5,901 nt of DNA, from assembly GCA_003477045.1 (NCBI GenBank), contig DMTS01000178.1:7533-13433 (forward strand). The letters are read 5' to 3'. The stretch's first letter is position 1; each line of letters starts with the position of its first letter. Source of the stretch: Candidatus Delongbacteria bacterium. GTDB taxonomy: Bacteria > UBA4055. This document shows positions 1 to 5,901 of this stretch, in pieces. The notes below the pieces were generated by a model. That model worked only from the letters and a program-made list of their open reading frames with translations. It ran no database searches and was not told the origin of the DNA. Made by a program: the position numbers and the translations under genes.

Positions 1-240
1 TGGGAAAATGAGGCTGACACTCTTAAACATTCTCTCATCTTAACGAACAGGGTAACAGGAGAAACAGTAGGACCTGTTTTTGAGCGCTCAGGATCAGTAG
101 CCATAAGATATATTGAAGAAAATAGGTTGTTCAGAACTGCTTTTTTCACTATGCCGCTATATTTTATGGATAATTCTGACGGTCAGGTTTCGGAAATGTT
201 CAAAGCAATGATAGACTGGTTTGAACTGGAGAAAAAATGA
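1..240 (+). CDS. C-terminal end of a probable exported protein (5' end outside window)
   Basis: The reading frame is open from base 1 to the TGA at 238-240 and gives 79 residues; the start lies off the left edge. The visible part ends with a segment containing RTAFFTMPLYFMD and then EMFKAMIDWFE. I recognise this as the kind of closing beta-strand and helix seen at the end of glutamine-amidotransferase-like or ThuA-like domains in large exported proteins of FCB bacteria, where an FFxFPLYFM-type strand precedes a helix ending in a WF or WL pair. That assignment is inference from pattern memory, and no catalytic residue is visible. The stop codon overlaps the start of the next gene as ATGA, so the two are very probably co-transcribed and translationally coupled. 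There is no C-terminal sorting signal like that of its neighbour. The function is unknown. Confidence 0.75.
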   Translation, partial: WENEADTLKHSLILTNRVTGETVGPVFERSGSVAIRYIEENRLFRTAFFTMPLYFMDNSDGQVSEMFKAMIDWFELEKK

Positions 241-3200
241 AAAAAAATATCTTTTTAATATTTTTTTTGGTACTTTATCTACATAGCCAGAGCTTTACGC
301 TTGACCCCAAATATTCGAAAATTAAAGATTATTACAAAAATTCTTATGAGGAAAACAGTTCAAAAGGATTTAACACATATCTGATCAAGACAAGAACTCA
401 TAGAGTTGGTGCAATTAATATGCTGGTAAATAATTTCGGTACTATTCATGTCTGGAATCCATTCATTAACCCTTGGTCGGGTGCAGATTATATTTTTAAA
501 GATGAATGTACAGGTAAAGATGTAAAGACGCTGGAAATGCCGGCCGGATCTGGAATGATCTATCTCAGGCTATCTTCGTTATGGATCGGAGGTTATCTTG
601 AATCAAAAAATATTCAGATCAGCGGCGTTCCTGCTATAATGTTTGATGGACCGAATGTTTCAACCGGCGATTATTTTTGGATATATCCGATGCCTGAACT
701 ACTGCCGACAGAATTTGAAAACGACCCTGAAGGTTGGACTCTTGGCAATATCTACGAATCTTCAAACATACAGGGAAGGTTGAACTGCATGTTCGAGCAG
801 GTTTATGATCCCAAAGCTACAGCTTATGAGCAGTTTACAACAATGTTTACGGATAAATGCACATCCCAACATGCATATGACTATTGGGATGATACTTTCC
901 ATAGCCCGTTGGGTATAGAGATTAAACAGACTAGCTATGCATGGCCTTATGACTACGCCAAAAAATTCATCATTGTTGACTACACATTTTATAACAGGAA
1001 CAAAGATAAAAGAGATATTTATGACATGTTCATAGGTAATGCAATAGACAATTCTGTCTATAATGAGGCAAATGCCGGTGAATATGGCGGAGGATACGAT
1101 GACCTCTGCGGATTTATAGATAAATGGGCAGGTTATATAGATCCTGCAACCGGGCAGAAAAAAACCGTGGACCTTAACATGGTCTGGGCAGCAGATAATG
1201 ACGGAAGAGAATATAGTTTCTCAGAAACCGAATGGGAAATAGACTATGAACCAGGTGCGGGCAGTATACTCGACGGAGCAACAGGCGTTTACAGCATCAG
1301 AGTACTGAGAAATCCTAATCCTAATCTGAGATATTCTTACAACAACTGGTCAGGTTACGCAAATTACGGCTGGGCACCGAAATGGAAAGTTGGAATGCAT
1401 GATGACTGGTTGTATGACCTGACTCCTGAACAGCGCGGATACGATGACGACAACAACGAGAATGTAATGATCCCATGGGGAGAGGGAGGTGAAGAGATTC
1501 CTCTCTATGGCGGTGTTACAAATTCATTGCCGATGAGTGAAAAAGGAAGATATATGCTTATGTCGAATGACGAGTTCGATCATAATCAGACAGCTATGCG
1601 TGAGATATACATAGGCATGGATACGCAGATAGACGGCACCCCTATTCCGCAGGCAGACAAATGGCAGCCGTGGATAGTAAGCGGAACGGTACCGGAGGGT
1701 GAATATTCTAACGGCAGTCTAGGTATGCTAAATGACTTTGCAAACGGTTATTACTCCAGTTTTCTACTCGGTTTCGGACCGCTCGGATATGAGAGCTATG
1801 TGAATGTAGCTGTTGACAGAGACCTCGACGGTGAGCCTGATGATGTGGTGCAATCAAAAAAGGTCTGGAAATTCGCATATGGCGACTCTCTTAAACTCAC
1901 ACTCGCTATTATGGTGAGTGATGATTTTCATACATCGCTGGCTCAAGATCCTAACTATGTTGATTCGACTGTAGTAGATCTTACGGACGGGCTTGATGTG
2001 TCTCTATACGATCAGGGCTGGTACGATGCTTTTAACAATGTCGTATGGGCAGAAAGGGTCTTTGATACTCCGATGTACGATACACCATTAAAGCGCTGGG
2101 GAGAGACAAAAAAAGACGGCTGGTTCGGAGAGGATGTTGGCGCGGACGGGATATTCGGAGATTTTGCCGGCGATGCGTACTGCTGGTGGCTTGACTCGCC
2201 TTACATCGGTCCTGATACAGGTGAGAATGATTACGAAATGACAACTTTCAATTCGCCCGTTTCTGATTATTACGGAAATACTGCCGAAACAGAAGATACG
2301 CTTCTTCCGTTTGGAAGACAACATGTCGAAGGCGATTACGGGATCAGCGGCAGCCTGACAGACGGAGAAGGTTACGGATACATGGTCAAGTACGACAAGC
2401 CAAACGGTGTTTATCCGCAGGGATCTTGGATAAGGTACGGATTCGATAACGGCAGAATTGATGCAGGGGACGGTGTACCTGACTTTACCTCACCGCCCGC
2501 CCCGCCGCCACCGAAGATAAAAGTAACCGAGCTTGATGATGATATAACTGTTGAATGGACAAGTCATGAATTTTATGAAAAGGATGACGGGAGTATAGGA
2601 GTGGCGGGGCCTGAATTCACTTTTGACCCATATACAAGGCTGCATGATTTTGAAGGTTATCATGTTGAACTGTCACCTGACAGGCAGCTGAAAAATTTTA
2701 CTACGATTTTCAGCGTTGACCTCATGAATTATGCATATCAGAATGTAGCCGATCCGAAGGATTACTACGACAACCCCGTACTTGCCGATACTGTTTACGC
2801 ACATCCAGAGGACTATCCTTATACTGTAACTGTCGGGCCGAAGATATATAAGCTTGTTCCGTTCGGTGATAACAGAGATCTTAAAGAAGGTCATTCGGTC
2901 GGGTCAGATATGACATTTACCTGCACTACCGAACCGAGCCCGTATCCCGAGTGGGATGAAGTAAGAAATTATAAATTTATTCTGCATAATCAAATACTGG
3001 CACAGCAGAAATTCATAGCTGTCACAGCGTCGGATTACGGTGCACCGAAAATGGGAGTGCCGGCAATAAAATCGAGCCCGGAATCAAATGCTACAGCCAC
3101 AGTGACATCAACGATCAGTAAATCAGGGGATGTTATCGTAGTACCTAATCCTTACAGAGGCGATGCCGATTATGCGGGAATGGGATGGGAAGTTCTTGAC

Positions 3201-3485
3201 GGTAAATATACATATCAGGAAGAATATCGTAAGCTTGTGTTTCTAAATATACCAGACAGATGCGTGATCAGGATATATACTCTCGCAGGCGATCTTGTAA
3301 AAGTAATAGCGCACAACGGTAATTCAGAATGGAACACGCCATACTGGTACGGCACTAACGGTGCTTACTGGAACCTCATCAGTGACAACAATCAGGCCGT
3401 TGTTTCAGGGATTTATCTCTTCAATGTTCAGGATGCTGATAATAAAAAAGATGATTTTGTCGGGAAGTTCGTGATCATCAAATAG
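237..3485 (+). CDS. Large secreted protein with type IX (Por) C-terminal sorting domain, function unknown
   Basis: This encodes 1082 residues. The ATG at 237 has GGAG at 228-231 five bases upstream and overlaps the previous stop (ATGA), which supports the start. Residues 1-19 form a signal peptide (KK, then a hydrophobic run, then SQS as a likely cleavage site). The N-terminal half contains LSSLWIGGY and a segment reading FIIVDYTFYNRN, motifs I associate with uncharacterised exported proteins of FCB phyla. Residues 527-536 (DRDLDGEPDD) look like a calcium-binding Asp loop. Around 743-759 a GDGVPDF motif leads into a proline hinge, followed by a fibronectin-III-like segment (VEW near 774, FEGYHV at 805-810). 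From VVPNPYR (968-974) to the terminal GKFVIIK is a FlgD/Por-secretion-like beta domain, the usual signal for outer-membrane export and surface attachment by the type IX system. Seven cysteines occur. I see no enzymatic motif. A surface, structural or adhesive role is only a guess. Confidence 0.9.
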   Translation: MKKNIFLIFFLVLYLHSQSFTLDPKYSKIKDYYKNSYEENSSKGFNTYLIKTRTHRVGAINMLVNNFGTIHVWNPFINPWSGADYIFKDECTGKDVKTLEMPAGSGMIYLRLSSLWIGGYLESKNIQISGVPAIMFDGPNVSTGDYFWIYPMPELLPTEFENDPEGWTLGNIYESSNIQGRLNCMFEQVYDPKATAYEQFTTMFTDKCTSQHAYDYWDDTFHSPLGIEIKQTSYAWPYDYAKKFIIVDYTFYNRNKDKRDIYDMFIGNAIDNSVYNEANAGEYGGGYDDLCGFIDKWAGYIDPATGQKKTVDLNMVWAADNDGREYSFSETEWEIDYEPGAGSILDGATGVYSIRVLRNPNPNLRYSYNNWSGYANYGWAPKWKVGMHDDWLYDLTPEQRGYDDDNNENVMIPWGEGGEEIPLYGGVTNSLPMSEKGRYMLMSNDEFDHNQTAMREIYIGMDTQIDGTPIPQADKWQPWIVSGTVPEGEYSNGSLGMLNDFANGYYSSFLLGFGPLGYESYVNVAVDRDLDGEPDDVVQSKKVWKFAYGDSLKLTLAIMVSDDFHTSLAQDPNYVDSTVVDLTDGLDVSLYDQGWYDAFNNVVWAERVFDTPMYDTPLKRWGETKKDGWFGEDVGADGIFGDFAGDAYCWWLDSPYIGPDTGENDYEMTTFNSPVSDYYGNTAETEDTLLPFGRQHVEGDYGISGSLTDGEGYGYMVKYDKPNGVYPQGSWIRYGFDNGRIDAGDGVPDFTSPPAPPPPKIKVTELDDDITVEWTSHEFYEKDDGSIGVAGPEFTFDPYTRLHDFEGYHVELSPDRQLKNFTTIFSVDLMNYAYQNVADPKDYYDNPVLADTVYAHPEDYPYTVTVGPKIYKLVPFGDNRDLKEGHSVGSDMTFTCTTEPSPYPEWDEVRNYKFILHNQILAQQKFIAVTASDYGAPKMGVPAIKSSPESNATATVTSTISKSGDVIVVPNPYRGDADYAGMGWEVLDGKYTYQEEYRKLVFLNIPDRCVIRIYTLAGDLVKVIAHNGNSEWNTPYWYGTNGAYWNLISDNNQAVVSGIYLFNVQDADNKKDDFVGKFVIIK

Positions 3486-3494
3486 ACAATATCC

Positions 3495-3523
3495 TTGCTT
3501 TTTTGGAATGAAATCAGTATATT
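3495..3523 (+). promoter_or_regulatory. Likely sigma70-type promoter of the DUF4143 ATPase gene
   Basis: TTGCTT at 3495-3500 (-35) and TATATT at 3518-3523 (-10) are separated by exactly 17 bases. Transcription would start near 3530, giving a leader of about 40 bases before the TTG at 3569. It lies just after the stop of the secreted-protein gene, so the ATPase is probably transcribed on its own. The same -10 hexamer and the same spacing appear upstream of rpmH, which adds some support. This was found by eye only. Confidence 0.5.
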
Positions 3524-3574
3524 ACAACAAGAATTTTGGAATGTAAACATAGAAAAAGGACAAGAATTTTGGAA
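3501..3574 (+). repeat. Three TTTTGGAA elements in exact 33-base phase over the ATPase promoter and start
   Basis: TTTTGGAA begins at 3501, 3534 and 3567, each 33 bases from the last. The first two units (3501-3533 and 3534-3566) match at 23 of 33 positions by hand count, with identical first ten and last seven bases. The block ACAAGAATTTTGGAA occurs exactly at 3527-3541 and 3560-3574. The elements fall in the -35/-10 spacer, just after the expected transcription start, and at the start codon. This may be a decayed tandem duplication or a set of binding sites on roughly the same helix face (about three turns apart). Confidence 0.6.
3553..3560 (+). promoter_or_regulatory. Ribosome binding site that favours the TTG start at 3569
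   Basis: AAAAAGGA ends eight bases before the TTG at 3569, an ideal spacing. The alternative in-frame TTG at 3536 has no such site and would lie only a few bases after the predicted transcription start. The shorter protein is therefore preferred. Confidence 0.6.
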
Positions 3575-4759
3575 AGACTGCTATTAAAAGACATAGTAAA
3601 TGACCTTCCTGAAAAACATATATCTCTCATCATCGGCGCCAGGCAGACAGGAAAAACGACTCTTTTAAAACAAACATCACAAATCCTGAAAAAAGATAAG
3701 CGTTCAGTATTTTATTTTACTCTTGAAGACAAAGAGATTCTAAATCTTCTCGATGAAAATCCGAAAAACCTTTTACAACTTATAGCAAAACCGGATGAAA
3801 AAGAAAGAAGATATGTGCTGATAGACGAGATCCAATATCTTAAGGATCCATCAAATTTCCTAAAATACCTCTATGATACATATCTTGAGAATATAAAATT
3901 TATAGTTACCGGGTCATCCAGTTTTTACATTGACCGTAAATTTAAAGATTCACTGGCCGGAAGAAAAAGAATATATGAACTACCTACAATGTCATTAAAA
4001 GAAGTACTGGTATTCAAGGGAGAAGATGAGCTTGCAGCCGTGTTGAATACCGAAAGCATCCCGCTTATATATCTCGACAGGATAAAGGAACATTTTTATG
4101 ATTATCTGATATGGGGAGGTTATCCGGAAGTCGTACTGAGCGGCAGTGAGAAGGCAAAGAAAGCAGCTCTTAATGAGATAGCGGATTCTTACGCAAAAAA
4201 GGATGCGGTCGAAAGCAATCTTGGTTTTCAGGATAAGTATATTAAACTTATGAAATTATTCGCATCAAGAATCGGCGAACTTCTTAATGTTAATAGTTTG
4301 GCTTCCGATATAGCAATGGATAATAAAACCGTTTCTCAATATATATGGGTTATGCGCAAGTCATTTCATATTCATCTGCTTCAGCCTTATTACAATAATA
4401 TTTCTTCTGAGCTTCGAAAAATGCCTAAGCTGTATTTTGCAGATATTGGATTAAGGAATGCGCTTATTAATAATTACAGCCCTATCGGTTTAAGACAGGA
4501 CAAGGGCGGACTGCTTGAAAATTATGTTTACCTTCAGCTAAAAGATAAATACGGACTCGAAAACACGAAATTCTGGCGCACGAATGATAAAAATGAAGTT
4601 GACTTTGTGGTGCAAAACGACAAAGGTAAGTTATATGCCTACGAAGTAAAGTATGATAAATCAGCTTTTTCAGAGATTAAATACAGAGCTTTTACAAATG
4701 CTTATCCAAAAATTCCGCTTAAATGTATCAGTCTGGAAAGCGCGCTGAAATTATTTTAA
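3569..4759 (+). CDS. AAA-type ATPase with DUF4143 C-terminal domain
   Basis: This encodes 396 residues from TTG 3569, chosen for its ribosome binding site; an in-frame TTG at 3536 would add 11 lysine/arginine-rich residues. The order of parts is as follows. Residues 23-30 (GARQTGKT) are the Walker A loop, 82-87 (YVLIDE) Walker B, and 111-118 (FIVTGSSS) the sensor-1 strand. LIWGGYP is at 180-186. A winged-helix-like segment spans about 230-275. The C-terminal DUF4143 domain has a restriction-endonuclease-like residue set: E317 (GLLEN), D345 (EVDFVV) and E359/K361 (YEVKYD). All key residues are present and the length is normal for the family (COG1373), so it looks intact. These proteins are common in bacteria and archaea, often in variable numbers, and their biological role is not established. 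ATP binding is well supported; nuclease activity is only suggested by the fold. It stands alone, with its own promoter and an AT-rich gap after it. Confidence 0.93.
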   Translation: MERLLLKDIVNDLPEKHISLIIGARQTGKTTLLKQTSQILKKDKRSVFYFTLEDKEILNLLDENPKNLLQLIAKPDEKERRYVLIDEIQYLKDPSNFLKYLYDTYLENIKFIVTGSSSFYIDRKFKDSLAGRKRIYELPTMSLKEVLVFKGEDELAAVLNTESIPLIYLDRIKEHFYDYLIWGGYPEVVLSGSEKAKKAALNEIADSYAKKDAVESNLGFQDKYIKLMKLFASRIGELLNVNSLASDIAMDNKTVSQYIWVMRKSFHIHLLQPYYNNISSELRKMPKLYFADIGLRNALINNYSPIGLRQDKGGLLENYVYLQLKDKYGLENTKFWRTNDKNEVDFVVQNDKGKLYAYEVKYDKSAFSEIKYRAFTNAYPKIPLKCISLESALKLF

Positions 4760-4789
4760 GAAATAGTTTTTCTAATGCTCAAAATAATA

Positions 4790-4850
4790 ATTTAAAACCG
4801 TTTTTAAAAATATAAATTTGTTTTAGCAAAGCAAAAACCATTTAAAACCG
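4790..4850 (+). repeat. 11-base direct repeat, 50 bases apart, in the rpmH upstream region
   Basis: ATTTAAAACCG occurs at 4790-4800 and again at 4840-4850. The intervening DNA is very AT-rich and shows no coding potential. The first copy is followed by TTTTTAAA, making a weak AT-only hairpin. The pair could be protein-binding sites or chance in biased sequence. Confidence 0.4.
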
Positions 4851-4890
4851 CAACCTTGGAAACAAAAAAATCGTTCGGGAATATTTTGTA

Positions 4891-4911
4891 AATAACGGAT
4901 ATATCGTTATT
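4891..4911. promoter_or_regulatory. Operator-like inverted repeat upstream of the rpmH promoter
   Basis: The arms AATAACG (4891-4897) and CGTTATT (4905-4911) are perfect inverted copies around the 7-base centre GATATAT. The centre of symmetry is about 67 bases upstream of the expected rpmH transcription start, a position typical of activator sites. The arms are too short and too AT-rich, and lack a T-run, to be a convincing terminator for the preceding ATPase gene. Confidence 0.4.
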
Positions 4912-4932
4912 AACATAAACATCAAAAAAGAT

Positions 4933-4961
4933 TTGCAATTCGATTAAATAAAGTTTATATT
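4933..4961 (+). promoter_or_regulatory. Likely sigma70-type promoter of the rpmH-rnpA-yidD-yidC operon
   Basis: TTGCAA at 4933-4938 and TATATT at 4956-4961 are separated by 17 bases. Transcription would start near 4968, leaving a leader of about 46 bases before rpmH. The surrounding region 4760-5013 is about 23% GC by hand count and contains no gene. Beyond the repeats listed here I see nothing else in it. Confidence 0.55.
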
Positions 4962-5013
4962 CGATACTCTATTTTTATAGAAAAAAGTTGATTAAAATAA
5001 ACGGAGAGAAAAA

Positions 5014-5166
5014 ATGAAAAGAACATTTCAGCCGTCAATAACGAAAAAGAAAAACAAGCACGGTTTCAGAGAAAGAATGTCAACCAAGAACGGAAGAAAA
5101 GTTCTTGCGAGAAGAAGACAGGTCGGAAGAAAAAGACTGACTGTAAGCGACGAGATCAGAAGGTAA
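5014..5166 (+). CDS. rpmH: 50S ribosomal protein L34
   Basis: This encodes 50 residues from ATG 5014, with GGAG at 5003-5006 seven bases upstream, to TAA. L34 is a small, highly basic protein of the large ribosomal subunit that binds 23S rRNA. The family signature is complete: MKRTFQPS at the N-terminus, KHGFRERM in the middle, then STKNGRKVLARRR and GRKRLTVSD. The length is within the usual 44-53 range. It is the first gene of a compact operon with rnpA, eight bases downstream, an order conserved across most bacteria. dnaA, a frequent upstream neighbour, is absent in this window. Confidence 0.98.
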   Translation: MKRTFQPSITKKKNKHGFRERMSTKNGRKVLARRRQVGRKRLTVSDEIRR

Positions 5167-5174
5167 GTGAGATT

Positions 5175-5582
5175 TTGGTGAAAGAGAATTCTTTAGAAAA
5201 GAATCTCATCCTGAAAAGCAGAATTGAAATCTCGGATACTCTGAAAAAGGGAAAGAGATTCGATACAGGAACGATAAGAATAATCCTTTTACCGAACCCG
5301 GAGCTTAAAAAGCTGAAAGTGGCTTTTTTGGTAAGTAAAAGACTGGGCAGAGAATCTGTTCTTCGAAATAAAATCAAGAGATGGTTCAGGGAGATATTCA
5401 GAACGAATAAGCAGTATTTCCCTGATCAGGTTCAGATAATAATTACTTCGCCAAGACCGTACACCGAACTTGATTACACCTCACTAAAAAATGATTTTTT
5501 GGAGGTTGTCGGGAGTGAAAAATTCACTAATTTCGTTAATCAGAATCTATCAAAAACTGATATCCCCGCTAAAAACGAGTAG
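5175..5582 (+). CDS. rnpA: Ribonuclease P protein component
   Basis: This encodes 135 residues of the basic protein subunit of RNase P, which works with the catalytic RNA to remove the 5' leader from tRNA precursors. The sequence shows the expected layout: a basic N-terminal segment (LKKGKRF at 23-29), the central strand VAFLVSKRLG (49-58), and the family signature from RNK (64-66) into KRWFRE (68-73). The usual RNR reads RNK here, a conservative change. The length is slightly above the common 110-125. The start is uncertain: TTG 5175 and GTG 5178 are adjacent, and neither has a strong Shine-Dalgarno site (AAGG at 5160-5163 is rather far), so translation is probably coupled to rpmH, which ends eight bases earlier. 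The last 68 bases overlap yidD in another frame. Confidence 0.95.
   Translation: MVKENSLEKNLILKSRIEISDTLKKGKRFDTGTIRIILLPNPELKKLKVAFLVSKRLGRESVLRNKIKRWFREIFRTNKQYFPDQVQIIITSPRPYTELDYTSLKNDFLEVVGSEKFTNFVNQNLSKTDIPAKNE
5501..5505 (+). promoter_or_regulatory. Ribosome binding site inside rnpA that sets the yidD start
   Basis: GGAGG lies nine bases before the GTG at 5515 and inside the rnpA coding region. The longer in-frame alternative, ATG 5491, has no such site and would add eight residues not expected in the family. GTG 5515 is therefore preferred. Confidence 0.7.
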
Positions 5583-5784
5583 ATGCCCGTTCGTGCCTTC
5601 GTGTTCTGAGTATTCGGTCGAAGCACTGAGCAGGTACGGCGTCATAAAAGGAGCCATACTCGGATCGTGGAGAATTTTAAGATGCAATCCTTTTAACAGA
5701 GCATATCTGGATCCCCCGCATAACTGGGCTCAAAAGCTTCATTTTGAGAAAAAAACAACCATAAATAATACAGCCGGACTATAA
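5515..5784 (+). CDS. yidD: Membrane protein insertion efficiency factor YidD
   Basis: This encodes 89 residues from GTG 5515. YidD is a small protein attached to the inner face of the cytoplasmic membrane that assists YidC in inserting membrane proteins. The family core is clear: an amphipathic N-terminal helix (LIRIYQKLISPL, 8-19), RCPFVPSCSEYSVEAL (23-38) and RILRCNP (53-59), with the three conserved cysteines C24, C30 and C57. The closing GGYDPVP-type motif is altered here to AYLDPP (63-68), followed by an extra tail of about 20 residues with no recognised features. It overlaps the end of rnpA by 68 bases and shares one base (TAATG) with yidC, so all three are likely translated in a coupled way. 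Confidence 0.94.
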   Translation: MKNSLISLIRIYQKLISPLKTSRCPFVPSCSEYSVEALSRYGVIKGAILGSWRILRCNPFNRAYLDPPHNWAQKLHFEKKTTINNTAGL

Positions 5785-5901
5785 TGGATAAAAATACAAT
5801 ATTAGCATTTGTTCTAATCGCAATAATTATAATCATTTACCCTTTCTTTATGCCTAAGCAGCAGCCTGTCGTTCAGAAAGAACAGCCGGTAGAAAGAGTA
5901 C
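5784..5901 (+). CDS. yidC: Membrane protein insertase YidC, N-terminal fragment (3' end outside window)
   Basis: ATG 5784 opens a frame that runs off the right edge after 39 codons. It begins MDKNTILAF and continues as one hydrophobic helix up to about residue 23, then a proline/glutamine-rich stretch (PKQQPVVQKEQPVE). This matches the N-terminal membrane anchor of the long, Gram-negative type of YidC, which is followed by a periplasmic domain; that fits an organism with an outer membrane. YidC inserts proteins into the inner membrane alone or with SecYEG. The identification rests on this N-terminus plus its place directly after yidD; the catalytic membrane core is not in view. The start overlaps the yidD stop by one base and has only a weak ribosome binding site of its own, which suggests coupling. 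Confidence 0.9.
   Translation, partial: MDKNTILAFVLIAIIIIIYPFFMPKQQPVVQKEQPVERV

Noticed and set aside
2032..2324. Minus-strand open frames of 70 and 78 codons within the secreted-protein gene
   Set aside because: They overlap each other and a clearly coding plus-strand gene, have no family resemblance, and show arginine/serine-rich shadow composition.
2673..2894. Minus-strand open frame of 73 codons
   Set aside because: It lies opposite the FnIII-like part of the secreted protein, with no recognisable motif or ribosome binding site noted.
3536..3568. Longer ATPase starting at TTG 3536
   Set aside because: It has no Shine-Dalgarno site and lies almost at the predicted transcription start; the extra residues are basic and not typical of the family. 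TTG 3569 has an ideal ribosome binding site.
4791..4808. Hairpin TTTAAAA/TTTTAAA as terminator of the ATPase gene
   Set aside because: The stem is entirely A/T, and no proper T-run follows. It is too weak to call.
4907..4915. DnaA-box-like TTATTAACA, possible replication origin
   Set aside because: It has one mismatch to TTATNCACA, stands alone and overlaps the palindrome arm. No box cluster or dnaA gene is visible, so an origin cannot be supported.
5156..5377. Minus-strand open frame of 73 codons across the start of rnpA
   Set aside because: It is the antisense of a well-supported rnpA; its serine/phenylalanine/leucine-rich make-up is the mirror of lysine/glutamate-rich codons.

Overview
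The window looks like a piece of chromosome from an uncultured-type bacterium of the FCB superphylum (the Bacteroidota / Ignavibacteria / Marinimicrobia / Cloacimonadota-like lineages). The evidence is a large secreted protein whose C-terminus has the form of a type IX secretion (Por) sorting domain, ending in GKFVIIK. The bases are fairly AT-rich, and the ribosomal and secretion genes are of ordinary bacterial type. The exact phylum cannot be fixed from this sequence alone.

Layout, all on the + strand: (1) 1-240 is the 3' end of a gene for what is probably an exported protein. (2) It overlaps by ATGA with a 1082-residue secreted protein (237-3485) that has a signal peptide, a proline hinge, a fibronectin-III-like segment and the sorting domain. 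(3) A short gap holds a good sigma70-type promoter and three copies of TTTTGGAA spaced exactly 33 bases apart. (4) An AAA-type ATPase with a DUF4143 C-terminus follows (best start TTG 3569, end 4759). (5) A very AT-rich intergenic region of about 250 bases (about 23% GC by hand count) holds an 11-base direct repeat, an operator-like inverted repeat and a likely promoter. (6) The conserved cluster rpmH - rnpA - yidD - yidC runs from 5014 off the right edge.

The last four genes form a classic, tightly packed operon: ribosomal protein L34, the RNase P protein, the membrane-insertion accessory YidD and the insertase YidC. Gaps are 8 bases or less, and two gene pairs overlap. dnaA, which often precedes rpmH, is not here; the DUF4143 ATPase takes that place. 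The first two genes appear to be a translationally coupled pair of surface or secreted proteins of unknown function. The ATPase seems to be an independent unit with its own promoter. I see no CRISPR array, tRNA, rRNA or insertion sequence. The less ordinary signals are the phased repeat over the ATPase promoter and start, the palindrome upstream of rpmH, and the uncharacterised secreted pair.
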